NCBI GenBank assembly: GCA_947491225.1
Contig: CANLIE010000012.1
Span: forward strand, 1 to 64,000
Source: an uncultured Cellulophaga sp.
GTDB taxonomy: Bacteria; Bacteroidota; Bacteroidia; Flavobacteriales; Flavobacteriaceae
Direction of reading: 5' to 3'
DNA length: 64,000 bases
The number at the start of each line of letters is the position of its first letter. Positions within the stretch are counted from its first letter, which is position 1. This document shows, piece after piece, positions 7,463-16,961 of this stretch. Under the pieces are notes generated by a model, which worked only from the letters and a program-made list of their open reading frames with translations, did not search any database and had not been told where the DNA came from. A program made the translations under genes and the position numbers.

Positions 7463-8383
7463 TTAAGCGACTTTTTTAATTTTATTGTAATACTACTCTA
7501 TTTCGATTTCTAAAGATGTTTTATATCCTAAAGCAGAGTAAAGTCTTTGTGTATTATACCATTTTATATAGTTATCAATACAAGTGTATGTATGGATATA
7601 CGAAGTAAACTTATACCTATATATACATTCATATTTAATTGTTTTAAAAAAAGATTCAGCAACGGCATTATCCCAACAGTTTACTTTTCTGCTCATACTT
7701 TGATTACTATTCTTATTCTCGCTAAAAATAAGGTTTATTTTATTAGAAGCATATTGCATACCTCTATGCGAATGAAAAATATGATTTTTAGTAATTTTCC
7801 TTCTGTTCTTAGCTTTTATCCAAGTCTTATAGACTGTGTTCTCTGTAATCATATCTTCACTTAAAGTAAAAGCTAATATTTGCCTATCTGCTAAATTGAT
7901 AATTGCAGTTAAATAACTCCATTAATTACCTATTTTTATATAGGTAATATCAGACACCCATTTTTCTCCTAAAGAATTACTGGTAAAATCTCTATTTAAA
8001 AAGGTTTTCAGCTACAGGGTATTTATGATTTGAATCTGTAGTAACTACTTTAAACTTTTTGCTCAGTACACTTTTTAAACCTAATTCTTTCATTAACATT
8101 ACTATATAAAATCGGCAGTAGTAAATATTGTCTCTTTCCAAAGCTTTTTGAGTAAGGGTGCTACTATATACTTGATTACTTTGATGAAAAATATGATGAA
8201 TTCTATTTTTCAAAATTATCAAGGATTCTTTTCAAACTTTCTGATAGTTTGTTTTTGACCAAGAATAAAAGCATTTTCACTTACTTTTATGTACATACAA
8301 ATCTTTTCGACTGGAAATTCACACTTATGCGCTTTACTAAATTCATATCCTATCTGTCGCTCTTGGAAATGCAACGCATTCAT
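7463..8383 (-). pseudogene. IS3-family transposase OrfB (DDE integrase), decayed
   Basis: The original protein can be followed in pieces. The start (MNALHFQERQIGYEF) lies at 8383. A frame change near 8220 leads into an HTH_21-like part (IILKNRIHHIFHQSNQVY...). The first catalytic Asp is in WVSDITYIKIGN near 7935, followed at once by a TAA replacing a Gln or similar codon. The integrase core is at 7852-7493. The second catalytic Asp is changed to His (HSHRGMQYAS for HSDRG), while the Glu region NCWDNAVAESFF is kept. A premature TAG at 7493-7495 precedes the usual ...KKVA end at 7463. At least one frame change, two stops and a lost catalytic residue make it inactive. Confidence 0.85.
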
Positions 8384-8415
8384 AAATACCTTAATTGAAA
8401 ATAATAAACAATGAA

Positions 8416-8683
8416 CTAAAAGATGCTTACCGCCTTTTTTAATATATCACATTCAAATTTAACTTCTCTGAGCTCCTTTTCTAACTTTTTAAGACGTAGC
8501 TAATCTTCTGATAAAATCTGATTGTCGGTAAAATCTCCTGCATTAGTTTCATAAAGTTTACGCCATTTTCTAATCATACTACCATTTAATCCATATTCCG
8601 AACTAACCTGATTTACACTTTGTCCTGATTGCAACAACTCTACAATCATTACCTTAAATTCATTGTCATATTTTTTTTGCCAT
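8416..8683 (-). pseudogene. IS3-family OrfA (helix-turn-helix), decayed
   Basis: From ATG at 8683 the frame is lost at once in a run of eight A. The shifted frame reads KYDNEFKVMIVELLQSGQSV, then SSEYGLNGSMIRKWRKLYE, an IS3 OrfA helix-turn-helix. A TAG follows SED, and the frame continues with the coiled part LRLKKLEKELREVKFECDIL and ends at TAG 8416-8418. It would have bound the IS ends and regulated transposition in the intact element. Confidence 0.8.
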
Positions 8684-8730
8684 AATTTAAAGATATTAAC
8701 TATGCGTTTTTAAAATCCGTCACAATAAAA

Positions 8731-9024
8731 CTAGATATTTCAAACGATAGCAATGCTAATATCTGTTTGAACAAGCGTAATTGGGATGTAGATATTATAG
8801 ACGAGTATTTTGACAAAAAACTCTAAGACCAAAGATATGCTGTAGAAAGAACTAGTGCTTGGATGGGTAGCTTTAGATCATTGTTCAATAGGTTTAACAC
8901 TACAACAGAAAGCTAGAAAGGATTCAATTACTTAGCATTCATATTCATAACTCTCAAAAAAATCAAGAAAAAACAAAATAAAAAATTTAAACCAGTTCAA
9001 TTAAAAAAACTTGAAAGCAAATAA
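8731..9024 (+). pseudogene. C-terminal fragment of an IS5-family transposase
   Basis: One plus-strand frame reads LDISNDSNANICLNKRNWDV, then DEYFDKKL, a TAA at 8824-8826, then DQRYAVERTSAWMGSFRSLF, a TAG at 8914-8916 where Trp is expected, then KGFNYLAFIFITLKK and TAA at 9022. The Y-A-V-E-R-T-x-A-W block is the region of the catalytic Glu in IS4/IS5-type DDE transposases. The N-terminal two thirds, including the other catalytic residues, are missing. It abuts the truncated end of the IS3 remnant, so one element probably inserted into or recombined with the other. Confidence 0.75.
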
Positions 9025-9163
9025 ACCAAGTAGAATTCTTAGTGTTATTAATATTTTTGGATTCATAGTATTGATTTTTATGCATTATAGAATGTGCATC
9101 TACAAAAAATAGACATATAAATTACATTATCTTTTTTTGATTAAACTTACTATGTCTATAAAT

Positions 9164-10618
9164 CTATAACATTGGAGAGAGTAATTTTGCTACTTTATCT
9201 GTTAGTATTTCATACCAAGGACGGTTTTTCCAGTCGTTTTTATTTATCTTTTCAGCATCTTTTAGGTCTTCATAAAAAGCATTGCTTAATTCGGTGGCAA
9301 TTTCTTTATCATATATAATAGCATTAACTTCAAAATTAAGCTCAAAACTCCTAGTATCCATATTAGCAGTACCTACAATTGCTATTTTGTTATCTGTTAC
9401 AATTGTTTTAGCATGTACAAATCCTTTTTTATATCTGTATATTTCTACTCCAGCATTTAATATTTCTCTGTAGTAAGATCTAGAAGCTGCATTTACAAGT
9501 AGTGAATCTGATTTATAAGGTACAAGTAGTTTTACAGTTAATCCACTCATTGCAGCTATGTTTAAAGCGTCTAATAAGCTTTCTCCAGGAATAAAATAGG
9601 GTGTTGTAATTAGAATTTCTTCTTTTGCCAGATAAATGGCTTGTAGTAATGAATATAAAATAGTGGGTGAATTAGAATCTGGACCGCTGGCAGCTATTTG
9701 CACCAATTTATTTTCTTTATGTGTAAAAGAGTCAAAAGAAACATACATATCTTTTTGTAGTAGTAAATTCTGATTGGAACAAGAATTCCAATCAGAAAGA
9801 AAAATATATTGCAAGTAATTAATGGCAGGGCCTTCTATTTTTAGGTGAGTATCTCGCCAATACAATTTTTTATTTTCACTATTGTTAACATAATTATCAC
9901 TAATATTTATTCCTCCTATAAAACCAATTTTACCATCTATGATAATGATCTTTCTGTGATTACGATAGTTTATCCTATTGGCAAAAGCTATTAATTTTAT
10001 TTTATAAAAAGGATATGCCTCTATGTTGGCATCTCTTAGTCTGGTGCTTAATTCTTTCCTAATTTCAGAGCTTCCATAATCGTCATAAATAAAACGTATT
10101 TTAATTCCTTCTTTTGCTTTTTTTATTAAAAGTCTCTCTATTGTGTTACCAATAACATCATCTCTATAAATGTAATATTCTATATGAATATGTTCTTTGG
10201 CTTCTTCTATGGCTTTTATTACTTCTGGAAATTTTTTTTCTCCATTGATTAACAGCTTTACTTTATTGTTTTTGGTTAGCGGGCTAGTTGTGTCTTTTAA
10301 TAAAAGTTGCACTAACTCACTATGGCTTTGGGCAGATTCATTACCATTTTTTAAAACATTTTTAGAGTGTTGAATTATCTCTTTTTGTAGTTTTTCTTTT
10401 TGTTCAAGATCTAACAAGGACTTGTTTGCATATATTTTATGTTTTCTATAATTAATTCCAATAGAAAAATACACAATGACACCTATAATTGGAAGAAAAA
10501 CAACAGCTAAAAGATAGGCTAGCGTTTTTGTAGTACCTCTAGTGTCATATATTATACGTAAACAAGTAAAGGACACTAAGATTATGTATAGTGTTTCTAA
10601 GATTAAAATCCAATTCAT
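9164..10618 (-). CDS. cls: Cardiolipin synthase (phospholipase D family)
   Basis: A 484-residue membrane protein that joins two phosphatidylglycerol molecules into cardiolipin and glycerol at the inner membrane. Two N-terminal membrane segments lie at about 3-22 and 33-55, with the usual short basic linker. Two HKD phospholipase D motifs follow: H221-R-K223 with Asp228 (HRKIIIIDG) and H402-A-K404 with Asp409 (HAKTIVTDN). Length and layout match bacterial ClsA-type enzymes. The gene stands alone between IS debris and the alpha-2-macroglobulin gene, 59 bases downstream of the latter's stop. Confidence 0.93.
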   Translation of the reverse strand: MNWILILETLYIILVSFTCLRIIYDTRGTTKTLAYLLAVVFLPIIGVIVYFSIGINYRKHKIYANKSLLDLEQKEKLQKEIIQHSKNVLKNGNESAQSHSELVQLLLKDTTSPLTKNNKVKLLINGEKKFPEVIKAIEEAKEHIHIEYYIYRDDVIGNTIERLLIKKAKEGIKIRFIYDDYGSSEIRKELSTRLRDANIEAYPFYKIKLIAFANRINYRNHRKIIIIDGKIGFIGGINISDNYVNNSENKKLYWRDTHLKIEGPAINYLQYIFLSDWNSCSNQNLLLQKDMYVSFDSFTHKENKLVQIAASGPDSNSPTILYSLLQAIYLAKEEILITTPYFIPGESLLDALNIAAMSGLTVKLLVPYKSDSLLVNAASRSYYREILNAGVEIYRYKKGFVHAKTIVTDNKIAIVGTANMDTRSFELNFEVNAIIYDKEIATELSNAFYEDLKDAEKINKNDWKNRPWYEILTDKVAKLLSPML

Positions 10619-10677
10619 ATAAAAGCGTTTAACTTGTTAATGTAAGTATTGCATAACTCTTCAAAATTATAAATGTA

Positions 10678-13600
10678 TTATTTTTCAATATTTACACGAA
10701 CACCTTCACTATGGCTGCTAAATTCTGGTGCATACATACTTTGTATAGTTGTAATACCATTACTAAAATTACCAGCATTGTTAACTCTTAAATCGTACTC
10801 AAAAACATAAACTCCTTTTGGTAGATAATCAAAAAAGAAATTAGTGCTTGCATCTTTAGTACTTTCATAATAGCCTAAACCGTCTTGCCATTTGTATCTA
10901 GAAATTACGTTAAGGGGCTCTAAACCAGAAGCTCGCATATCTTTCATATGTACAAATTCCATTGGCCTGTCTGCTTTTAGTTCTATACGTACTTTAACCA
11001 AATCTCCTACAACTAATTTAGTACTCTCTGTAATTTCAGAAATTTGTTCTCCTATTCTTGTATTCTTTTTTAAAAATAATTTTTTAGAAAGTTTAAGTGG
11101 GGTTTTTGCAGATGTTATTTTATCTAAATTTTCAAAATATTGCCAGTACAATGAACCCCAAGCTATACCATTACCTTTTTTCGTAATTTGTACGTCTGCC
11201 ATTTTAGGTTCTATTTCTGTTCCGTTCCAAGATGTTTTGTAATATCCTGTTCCAGCTTCTACCTTAACATTTTCTAGTTTGTTAGCATCTATTTGTTCAT
11301 TACCAACCAAGACATCTACAGCATCTGTAACAGAAAGCCAATCACTACCTTGTAAAAGTAATGCGTAAACTGCTTCTGTAGTTGCTTTTGTGGTTTTCCA
11401 TTGGTTGGTTTGCTTATTTTTAAGCAACCAAATTTTAAGCTTGTCTATTGTTTCTGTATTGTTTTCAATCTCAGAAAAAGCTTCTATTAATAAAGACTGA
11501 GTTTCTATTGGTGCTTGGTACCAATACCAAGAATTTGTGTTTTCTTTCCAGTACATTCCTAATTCATCAGAAGTGATACTATTTTGTTCAAGAGATTTTA
11601 AAATCTTTTTAGCAGTAGTAGATTCATCCATTCTAAACAAATAAAGAGCCAATAGGCCTTTACTATACAAACTACGTTTTGTCCAGTATTTTTTAGACTG
11701 TCCTTTGTAATATTCTATTATCTTTTGTGTTTTTTTAGGAATTTTTATATCTAGATAGAAACTACGCATATATAGGTAATGCATTTGTGTATAGCTTAAG
11801 TGGTCGTGACTTAAATTTTTACTATGCTTTTTCATATATTCATACTCACTTACAAATTCTTTATCTAAGTAAGAAATTGCTTTTTCAATCATTTTAGAAA
11901 CATCTTTATCATTCTTTTTAAGGGCATTAAGTTTTTCTAAATGTCCAAAACCAGTAATAATATGCTGTGTAATGTACCTGTTTTCTTTTCCCCCTTTAAA
12001 CCAAGCCCAGCCGCCTTTGTTTGTTTGGCTGTTTTGTAATTTACGGATAACATTATCTTGTTCACTTTTCATTTTATTTAAGTTAAAAAGCAATGCTATA
12101 CGTTTTTTCTGTTCAGTTTCTGACTGTGCATCTCTTAACCATGGAGTTTCTTGTATTAAGAGCGATTTTAATTCTTGATTTTTTTCTAAGTTACTTACCA
12201 ATGCATCTGAGTTTGCCCATTGTTTAAAAACCTCTTGTACCCTAGGGTTACTATTTGCAATATGACTAGCCAATGTGTTTGCATAATATCTAGAGAACAT
12301 TTGTTCATTACACTCGTGCGGATACTCCATTAAATACGGCAACGCTTGTACAGCATACCATGCAGGGTTAGATGTTATCTCTAATGTTAGCTTATGGTTA
12401 GTTAAGGTTGTAGATGTATTGTTTTTTAATTTATCTAAACTGAATTTTTTAGTTTGATTGCTTCTTACCCACATAGGTAATGTTTCTGTAACCAACATTC
12501 TGTTTGTAAGTACAGGAAGCAGGTTTTGTTCACCATCACTAAATTTACTAGCTTTTGCTGTAACAGTATATTGTACTGCCTGAATATTCTTAGGAATTTC
12601 CAACGTCCAAGAAACTTGTGTATTTCCTTTAGCATCTACAGAAAATTTATTTTCTAAATTACCTGTTATAAGTTCTGTAGCAATGTCTTTTCCTGTAACT
12701 GCATCTTTAAGCTGTAGCTCTGCAATGCCAGTTAAGCTTTTTTCTGAGATGTTTGCAATTTTAGTACTAAAAACAAGCTGATCTCCTTCTCGTAAAAAAC
12801 GAGGCGCGTTAGGCATAACCATTAATTCTTTTTGAGTAACTGTTTGGAAATAACTTTTTCCGCTTTCTAAGTTTTTAGTGTGTGCAAGTAATTGTAAATT
12901 CCATTTTGTTAAAGCTTCAGGAGTATTGAAACTGAATGATACATTACCTTCTTTATCTGTTTTTAAGTCAGGAAAAAAGAAAGCTGTTTCTTGCAGGTTT
13001 TTACGAATTTTAACTTTGCCTTTGACACCAACATTACCTGTAGAATCCTTTTTAGACTCAGTAGGGCTTGGGTTTTCTTCTACTATTTCATTTAAAGCTT
13101 CAGCACTATCATCCATATCTACCTCCATTGCGACTTCTTCAACTTCTGATTCTATATCTTCAGGAGCACCTGACATTTTCATCATAGATCTACGTTTGTA
13201 GTAATAAGAGTTGCCAATGTTTAAGTTGTACCAATCAAAGGTATCGTAGTTTTGACCTTTGTAATAATAGGTGTAATCCTCATTGTTAATAATATTGTAA
13301 GAATCATTACCAAAACTTCTGTAGCCATTACTGCGAACACTAGAATAATGATGATTTTGATAAATAGGGTTAAAATACCAGCTATGACCTATAAATTCAT
13401 CCAAAGAAGCATCATACATACTAGCTAATACTTCTGCGGCAACCTTTTCTCCTTTAGGTCCTTTAATTTTAAATTGCCAAGTTTCGTCTGTGCCTGGTTG
13501 TATTTTATCTCTAAAGGTTAAAGTTTCTATTTGTAAACTAGTACTTGGGTATGGTACGTAAATTTGCTTACTTCCAGAAACAAAAGAGTTATAAGCTGCA

Positions 13601-16600
13601 AAAGAATAACTAATACCAAAACCACCCAAATCTTCTTTGTTGACTGGTATAGTTATGGTTTTTGAACTATTATTAAGTGTTACTAATTTTGTGTCTATTA
13701 TTTTATTATCCTTTTCAATGAACAATGTAATATGTAAAGGATCAGCAGCAGAAAGTAATTTAACTTGTACTTTGTCGCCAATGGCATAAGAGGCTTTATC
13801 TATTTGTATATCAAAAAGTCCTTTGTCTGCTATGGTTTTATCTGTTGTACTAAATAAACTAGTTATAGCTTTATCTGTAACTTTTAGACCAAATTTATCT
13901 TCAGTTTCTAGCTCTATAATATACTTTCCAGAAGCCCAATTTTTTATAGAAGGTAATTCTACTAAATTGTTTTTTTCTGTGTTAAAAGAACCACTCCATA
14001 GAAGTTTTCCTTTATTCCAATCTCTAGGAGATTGGTCTTTGTATATCTCGTTAGGGAAATTTGCATTAAAAGTATCTTCATCAATTTTATAATCTGGTTC
14101 GCTCCAAGGACGTTTACGTTTTGTGTTTTTGGGAGCAACTAATTTGTATATTTTTAAAGAACCTTTAGCAGCAGTAAATTGTCCGTTTAAATTGTTTGTA
14201 TTTACATAAAGAACGCTGTCTTTTTTTGCTTTATTAACTGTAGAAGCAACATTAATAGTTGCGTTTAGACTGTGGTAACCAACACTAACTATGGTTGTGG
14301 CACTTTTTGTTTCACCATTAATATCTGTAACATCTGCAGAAATTTCATAATTAAAAACAGGTAAGTTTTCCTTTTTAGCACTATTCTCTGGTTGTGCTTT
14401 AAACGTTATCTTGTAATTACCATTTGCATCAGTTTTTGTTTCACCTTCTGTAATTTCTTGTGCTTTGTTATCATAAGCCCATCTCCAATAATACCAATTA
14501 GGGTATCTAACCAATCTTTTTACTGTATATACAACTTTAGCATCGCTAATAGTACTACCAGCAAATGCTGTTGCTGTACCGTTAACCGTAACCATATCGT
14601 TAACCTTATATGTTTCTGTAACAGGTTTAAAAGTTGTTGTAAATTTTGGACGCTTGTATTCTTCTACAGAGAAATAAATAGTATTATTTATGTTGTGAGT
14701 AGTAGAGATAGCTTCTATAGTAAAGTTACCAGTTAAGCCATTGCTGGGCAGTATAAATTCTCCGTTAAAAGAACCATATTCGTTAGTGGTTAGCTCTAGT
14801 GTTTTTACAGCTTCATAATTTACATTTTTTAATGTAACTGTTATTTTGGCATTTTCTAAAACAGATGATTTATTGTTTTTCTGATTTAATACAATACCTT
14901 TAAAATACACAGGTTGCCCTGGTCTGTAAATACTACGGTCTGTAAATAAAAATACAGTATTGTTATTTCTTTCATTATCTCTATGACTTTTGTTATAAAC
15001 ACTATAAGTGCCAAAAGATGCATAATCGTCTTTATAGCTAACATTAGCTTTAATATTTTGCCACCTATCTTTTATTTTAGGAAGGGTAACTATACCTAAA
15101 TTATTAGATGTAAATGTTGTGTGTTTCTCTAAATTATTAAAATTAACAGTATAGCTTAGTTTTACTTTAGCATTAGAAACAGGTTTACCGTTTGCTCTAT
15201 TTACAACCTGAAAAAAGTCTTCGTTCGCAGTTTGTGTATCTATAAGGGTTAAGTTGGTAACCTGTATTGTATTGTATGCAAATGTTTTTGTTAGTTTTGT
15301 TGGTTCTGCAAGTATAAGTACTTGCCCAACATTTAAATTAGGTACAATTATCTCTGTAGAATGTTGCTGATAATCTTTTTCATTTTTTAATTTAGATTGC
15401 CAAGTTTTTATAGTCTTAAGTTTTTTAATAAATACTAACTTTTTCTCTTGTGGGTATATATCATCTAGCTTTTTAAGCTCTTTAGTAGAAACAGAATAAG
15501 CTGTAAAGTTCAACTCTTCAACATTTTTATAAGTAACAAGTATTTTAGAGGGCTTGTTAATTTCTATATAGCTTTCTGTAATAATACTAAGTTCACTTCT
15601 TTTTATAATCGTTTTTAAGTCTTTACACATTAGTGCAGCCCTGCTTTTTGGAAATTTAGAAACAACAGCATCACATACTTTTATAGCTTCAGTTTTTTTC
15701 CATTGATTTTCTTGGGTATTACTATTAGGATTGTATGTATCTCCTATTACATTATAAAACTTAGCAATATTGTAATTATAAAGTCCAGAGACAGCATCAT
15801 TATTATAAATAGTGACCATCTTTTTTAGAGTGGTTAAATAATACTTTTCTTTTTCAGAAAAAACAGCATTGCCATAAACAAAGTTTAACCTTTCTAAATC
15901 TACTTCTGCAAAAGCTTCTGGAGATTTATCATTCTTATGAAATTGTAATAAAGATTGATAAATTTTTAATGCTCTAGCCTGCAAAGATGTTTTGTCTGTA
16001 TCGTTAATTGGTAAGTCTATAAAATCTGTACCAGCGCATAGCATATTGTTGTCGTCTATTTCAAACTTATCAGCAGGCCTGGTAATGCTATTTTCATCAG
16101 TTTTATAAAATTCTAATGCAGTATGTGCAAGAATGTCAAATAAAGTAGGTCTGTATGTTTCAGAATTTTTTTGTTGATGTATTATAGCATCAAACTCAGA
16201 AATTTTCACTTTTTGTAATTCTTTACTATTATCTAGTGAAGCTGTAAAATGTGTGTTTATTTCATGAAACAACGTAGTTAAATCCCAGGTTCTAAAATCT
16301 ACACTATCAACCTTAGAATCTGTATTTGTTCTATTGTAAAACTGATATCTATTTTGTTGAAAATACTGCCAATACAAATTTGCTAAATAGCTTTCTAAAA
16401 CATTTTTAGTAGGTGTTTCACTTTTGTTAATTTCAGCTTTAAAATCGTTTATTATAGACAATACAGCATTTTCCTCTAAAGTCATCGTATACTTAGAAAT
16501 ATACAAAAGTGCTTTTACTCTTTGTGGAGAGTTATTCTCTGTTTTTGCTTTAGCAGTAATAATTTTTGCAGTTTCTAAGGCAGATTTAGTCATAGAAGAA

Positions 16601-16707
16601 CTCTCATGCTTTTCTATGGTATTCCAAAGTGTCTCATAACTATTTTCTTGTGCCATTATTAACTGTGTAAATAAGATTAAAGCCGCTATTGATATAAATT
16701 TCTTCAT
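10678..16707 (-). CDS. Alpha-2-macroglobulin family protein
   Basis: A 2009-residue exported protein. The first 20 residues are a signal peptide (MKKFISIAALILFTQLIMAQ). The N-terminal 400 residues are helical and TPR-like. MG2-type domains follow (FTDRSIYRPGQPVYFKGIVL, PSNGLTGNFTIEA), then a central low-complexity acidic linker near 1190-1230, and the complement-like thioester domain. Its thioester motif is intact as CNEQ with Cys1466 and Gln1469 (YPHECNEQMFSRYY). Bacterial homologues trap attacking proteases in the periplasm. In many proteobacteria the gene is paired with penicillin-binding protein 1C; here the neighbours are cls and mpl, with no pbpC. Divergent from mpl across 254 bases. 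Confidence 0.9.
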   Translation of the reverse strand: MKKFISIAALILFTQLIMAQENSYETLWNTIEKHESSSMTKSALETAKIITAKAKTENNSPQRVKALLYISKYTMTLEENAVLSIINDFKAEINKSETPTKNVLESYLANLYWQYFQQNRYQFYNRTNTDSKVDSVDFRTWDLTTLFHEINTHFTASLDNSKELQKVKISEFDAIIHQQKNSETYRPTLFDILAHTALEFYKTDENSITRPADKFEIDDNNMLCAGTDFIDLPINDTDKTSLQARALKIYQSLLQFHKNDKSPEAFAEVDLERLNFVYGNAVFSEKEKYYLTTLKKMVTIYNNDAVSGLYNYNIAKFYNVIGDTYNPNSNTQENQWKKTEAIKVCDAVVSKFPKSRAALMCKDLKTIIKRSELSIITESYIEINKPSKILVTYKNVEELNFTAYSVSTKELKKLDDIYPQEKKLVFIKKLKTIKTWQSKLKNEKDYQQHSTEIIVPNLNVGQVLILAEPTKLTKTFAYNTIQVTNLTLIDTQTANEDFFQVVNRANGKPVSNAKVKLSYTVNFNNLEKHTTFTSNNLGIVTLPKIKDRWQNIKANVSYKDDYASFGTYSVYNKSHRDNERNNNTVFLFTDRSIYRPGQPVYFKGIVLNQKNNKSSVLENAKITVTLKNVNYEAVKTLELTTNEYGSFNGEFILPSNGLTGNFTIEAISTTHNINNTIYFSVEEYKRPKFTTTFKPVTETYKVNDMVTVNGTATAFAGSTISDAKVVYTVKRLVRYPNWYYWRWAYDNKAQEITEGETKTDANGNYKITFKAQPENSAKKENLPVFNYEISADVTDINGETKSATTIVSVGYHSLNATINVASTVNKAKKDSVLYVNTNNLNGQFTAAKGSLKIYKLVAPKNTKRKRPWSEPDYKIDEDTFNANFPNEIYKDQSPRDWNKGKLLWSGSFNTEKNNLVELPSIKNWASGKYIIELETEDKFGLKVTDKAITSLFSTTDKTIADKGLFDIQIDKASYAIGDKVQVKLLSAADPLHITLFIEKDNKIIDTKLVTLNNSSKTITIPVNKEDLGGFGISYSFAAYNSFVSGSKQIYVPYPSTSLQIETLTFRDKIQPGTDETWQFKIKGPKGEKVAAEVLASMYDASLDEFIGHSWYFNPIYQNHHYSSVRSNGYRSFGNDSYNIINNEDYTYYYKGQNYDTFDWYNLNIGNSYYYKRRSMMKMSGAPEDIESEVEEVAMEVDMDDSAEALNEIVEENPSPTESKKDSTGNVGVKGKVKIRKNLQETAFFFPDLKTDKEGNVSFSFNTPEALTKWNLQLLAHTKNLESGKSYFQTVTQKELMVMPNAPRFLREGDQLVFSTKIANISEKSLTGIAELQLKDAVTGKDIATELITGNLENKFSVDAKGNTQVSWTLEIPKNIQAVQYTVTAKASKFSDGEQNLLPVLTNRMLVTETLPMWVRSNQTKKFSLDKLKNNTSTTLTNHKLTLEITSNPAWYAVQALPYLMEYPHECNEQMFSRYYANTLASHIANSNPRVQEVFKQWANSDALVSNLEKNQELKSLLIQETPWLRDAQSETEQKKRIALLFNLNKMKSEQDNVIRKLQNSQTNKGGWAWFKGGKENRYITQHIITGFGHLEKLNALKKNDKDVSKMIEKAISYLDKEFVSEYEYMKKHSKNLSHDHLSYTQMHYLYMRSFYLDIKIPKKTQKIIEYYKGQSKKYWTKRSLYSKGLLALYLFRMDESTTAKKILKSLEQNSITSDELGMYWKENTNSWYWYQAPIETQSLLIEAFSEIENNTETIDKLKIWLLKNKQTNQWKTTKATTEAVYALLLQGSDWLSVTDAVDVLVGNEQIDANKLENVKVEAGTGYYKTSWNGTEIEPKMADVQITKKGNGIAWGSLYWQYFENLDKITSAKTPLKLSKKLFLKKNTRIGEQISEITESTKLVVGDLVKVRIELKADRPMEFVHMKDMRASGLEPLNVISRYKWQDGLGYYESTKDASTNFFFDYLPKGVYVFEYDLRVNNAGNFSNGITTIQSMYAPEFSSHSEGVRVNIEK

Positions 16708-16961
16708 TTTTTAATATTATATATTTAAGGATTCTATACTTAAATCTGGATTAAAATTACTAATAAAATTGGGGTTAAACATATAAGTGTGCAATAAAGA
16801 ATGAGTAAAACTACCATTTGAGTGAGTAATGTATGTATAAAGAGCAAAAGTAATATTATATAACTAGTTTTTTAGAGGTTGTTTTTCAGTGTATTTGTAA
16901 TGTCTGTTTAATTTTTTAAAACATATTTGTATTCCTATCTTTACCCCAATTATATTTACAT

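Larger units (their letters stand above)
7432..8700 (-). mobile_element. Degenerate IS3-family insertion sequence
   Basis: This minus-strand remnant of an IS3-family element (IS150-like orfA/orfB layout) contains orfA (8416-8683) and orfB (7463-8383), both with frameshifts and stops. The downstream end TGAACTACC...GGGACAAA starts at 7432 on the plus strand and looks like an IS3-type terminal repeat beginning TG. No matching repeat is visible at the other end, where an IS5-family fragment begins near 8731. The element is therefore truncated and cannot move by itself. Confidence 0.85.

Noticed and set aside
7547-7864. Plus-strand frame of 105 codons
   Set aside because: It is the antisense shadow of the IS3 OrfB core, which has clear transposase motifs on the other strand.
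10892-14736. Several plus-strand frames inside the alpha-2-macroglobulin gene
   Set aside because: All are opposite a continuous 2009-codon gene, have odd Phe/Ser/Cys-rich composition and no recognisable domains.
16708-16961. Promoters in the spacer between the alpha-2-macroglobulin gene and mpl
   Set aside because: TACTTTTG (minus strand, 16852-16845) and CATATTTG (plus strand, 16922-16929) resemble the -7 box, but neither has a TTTG at the right distance, so I do not call them.
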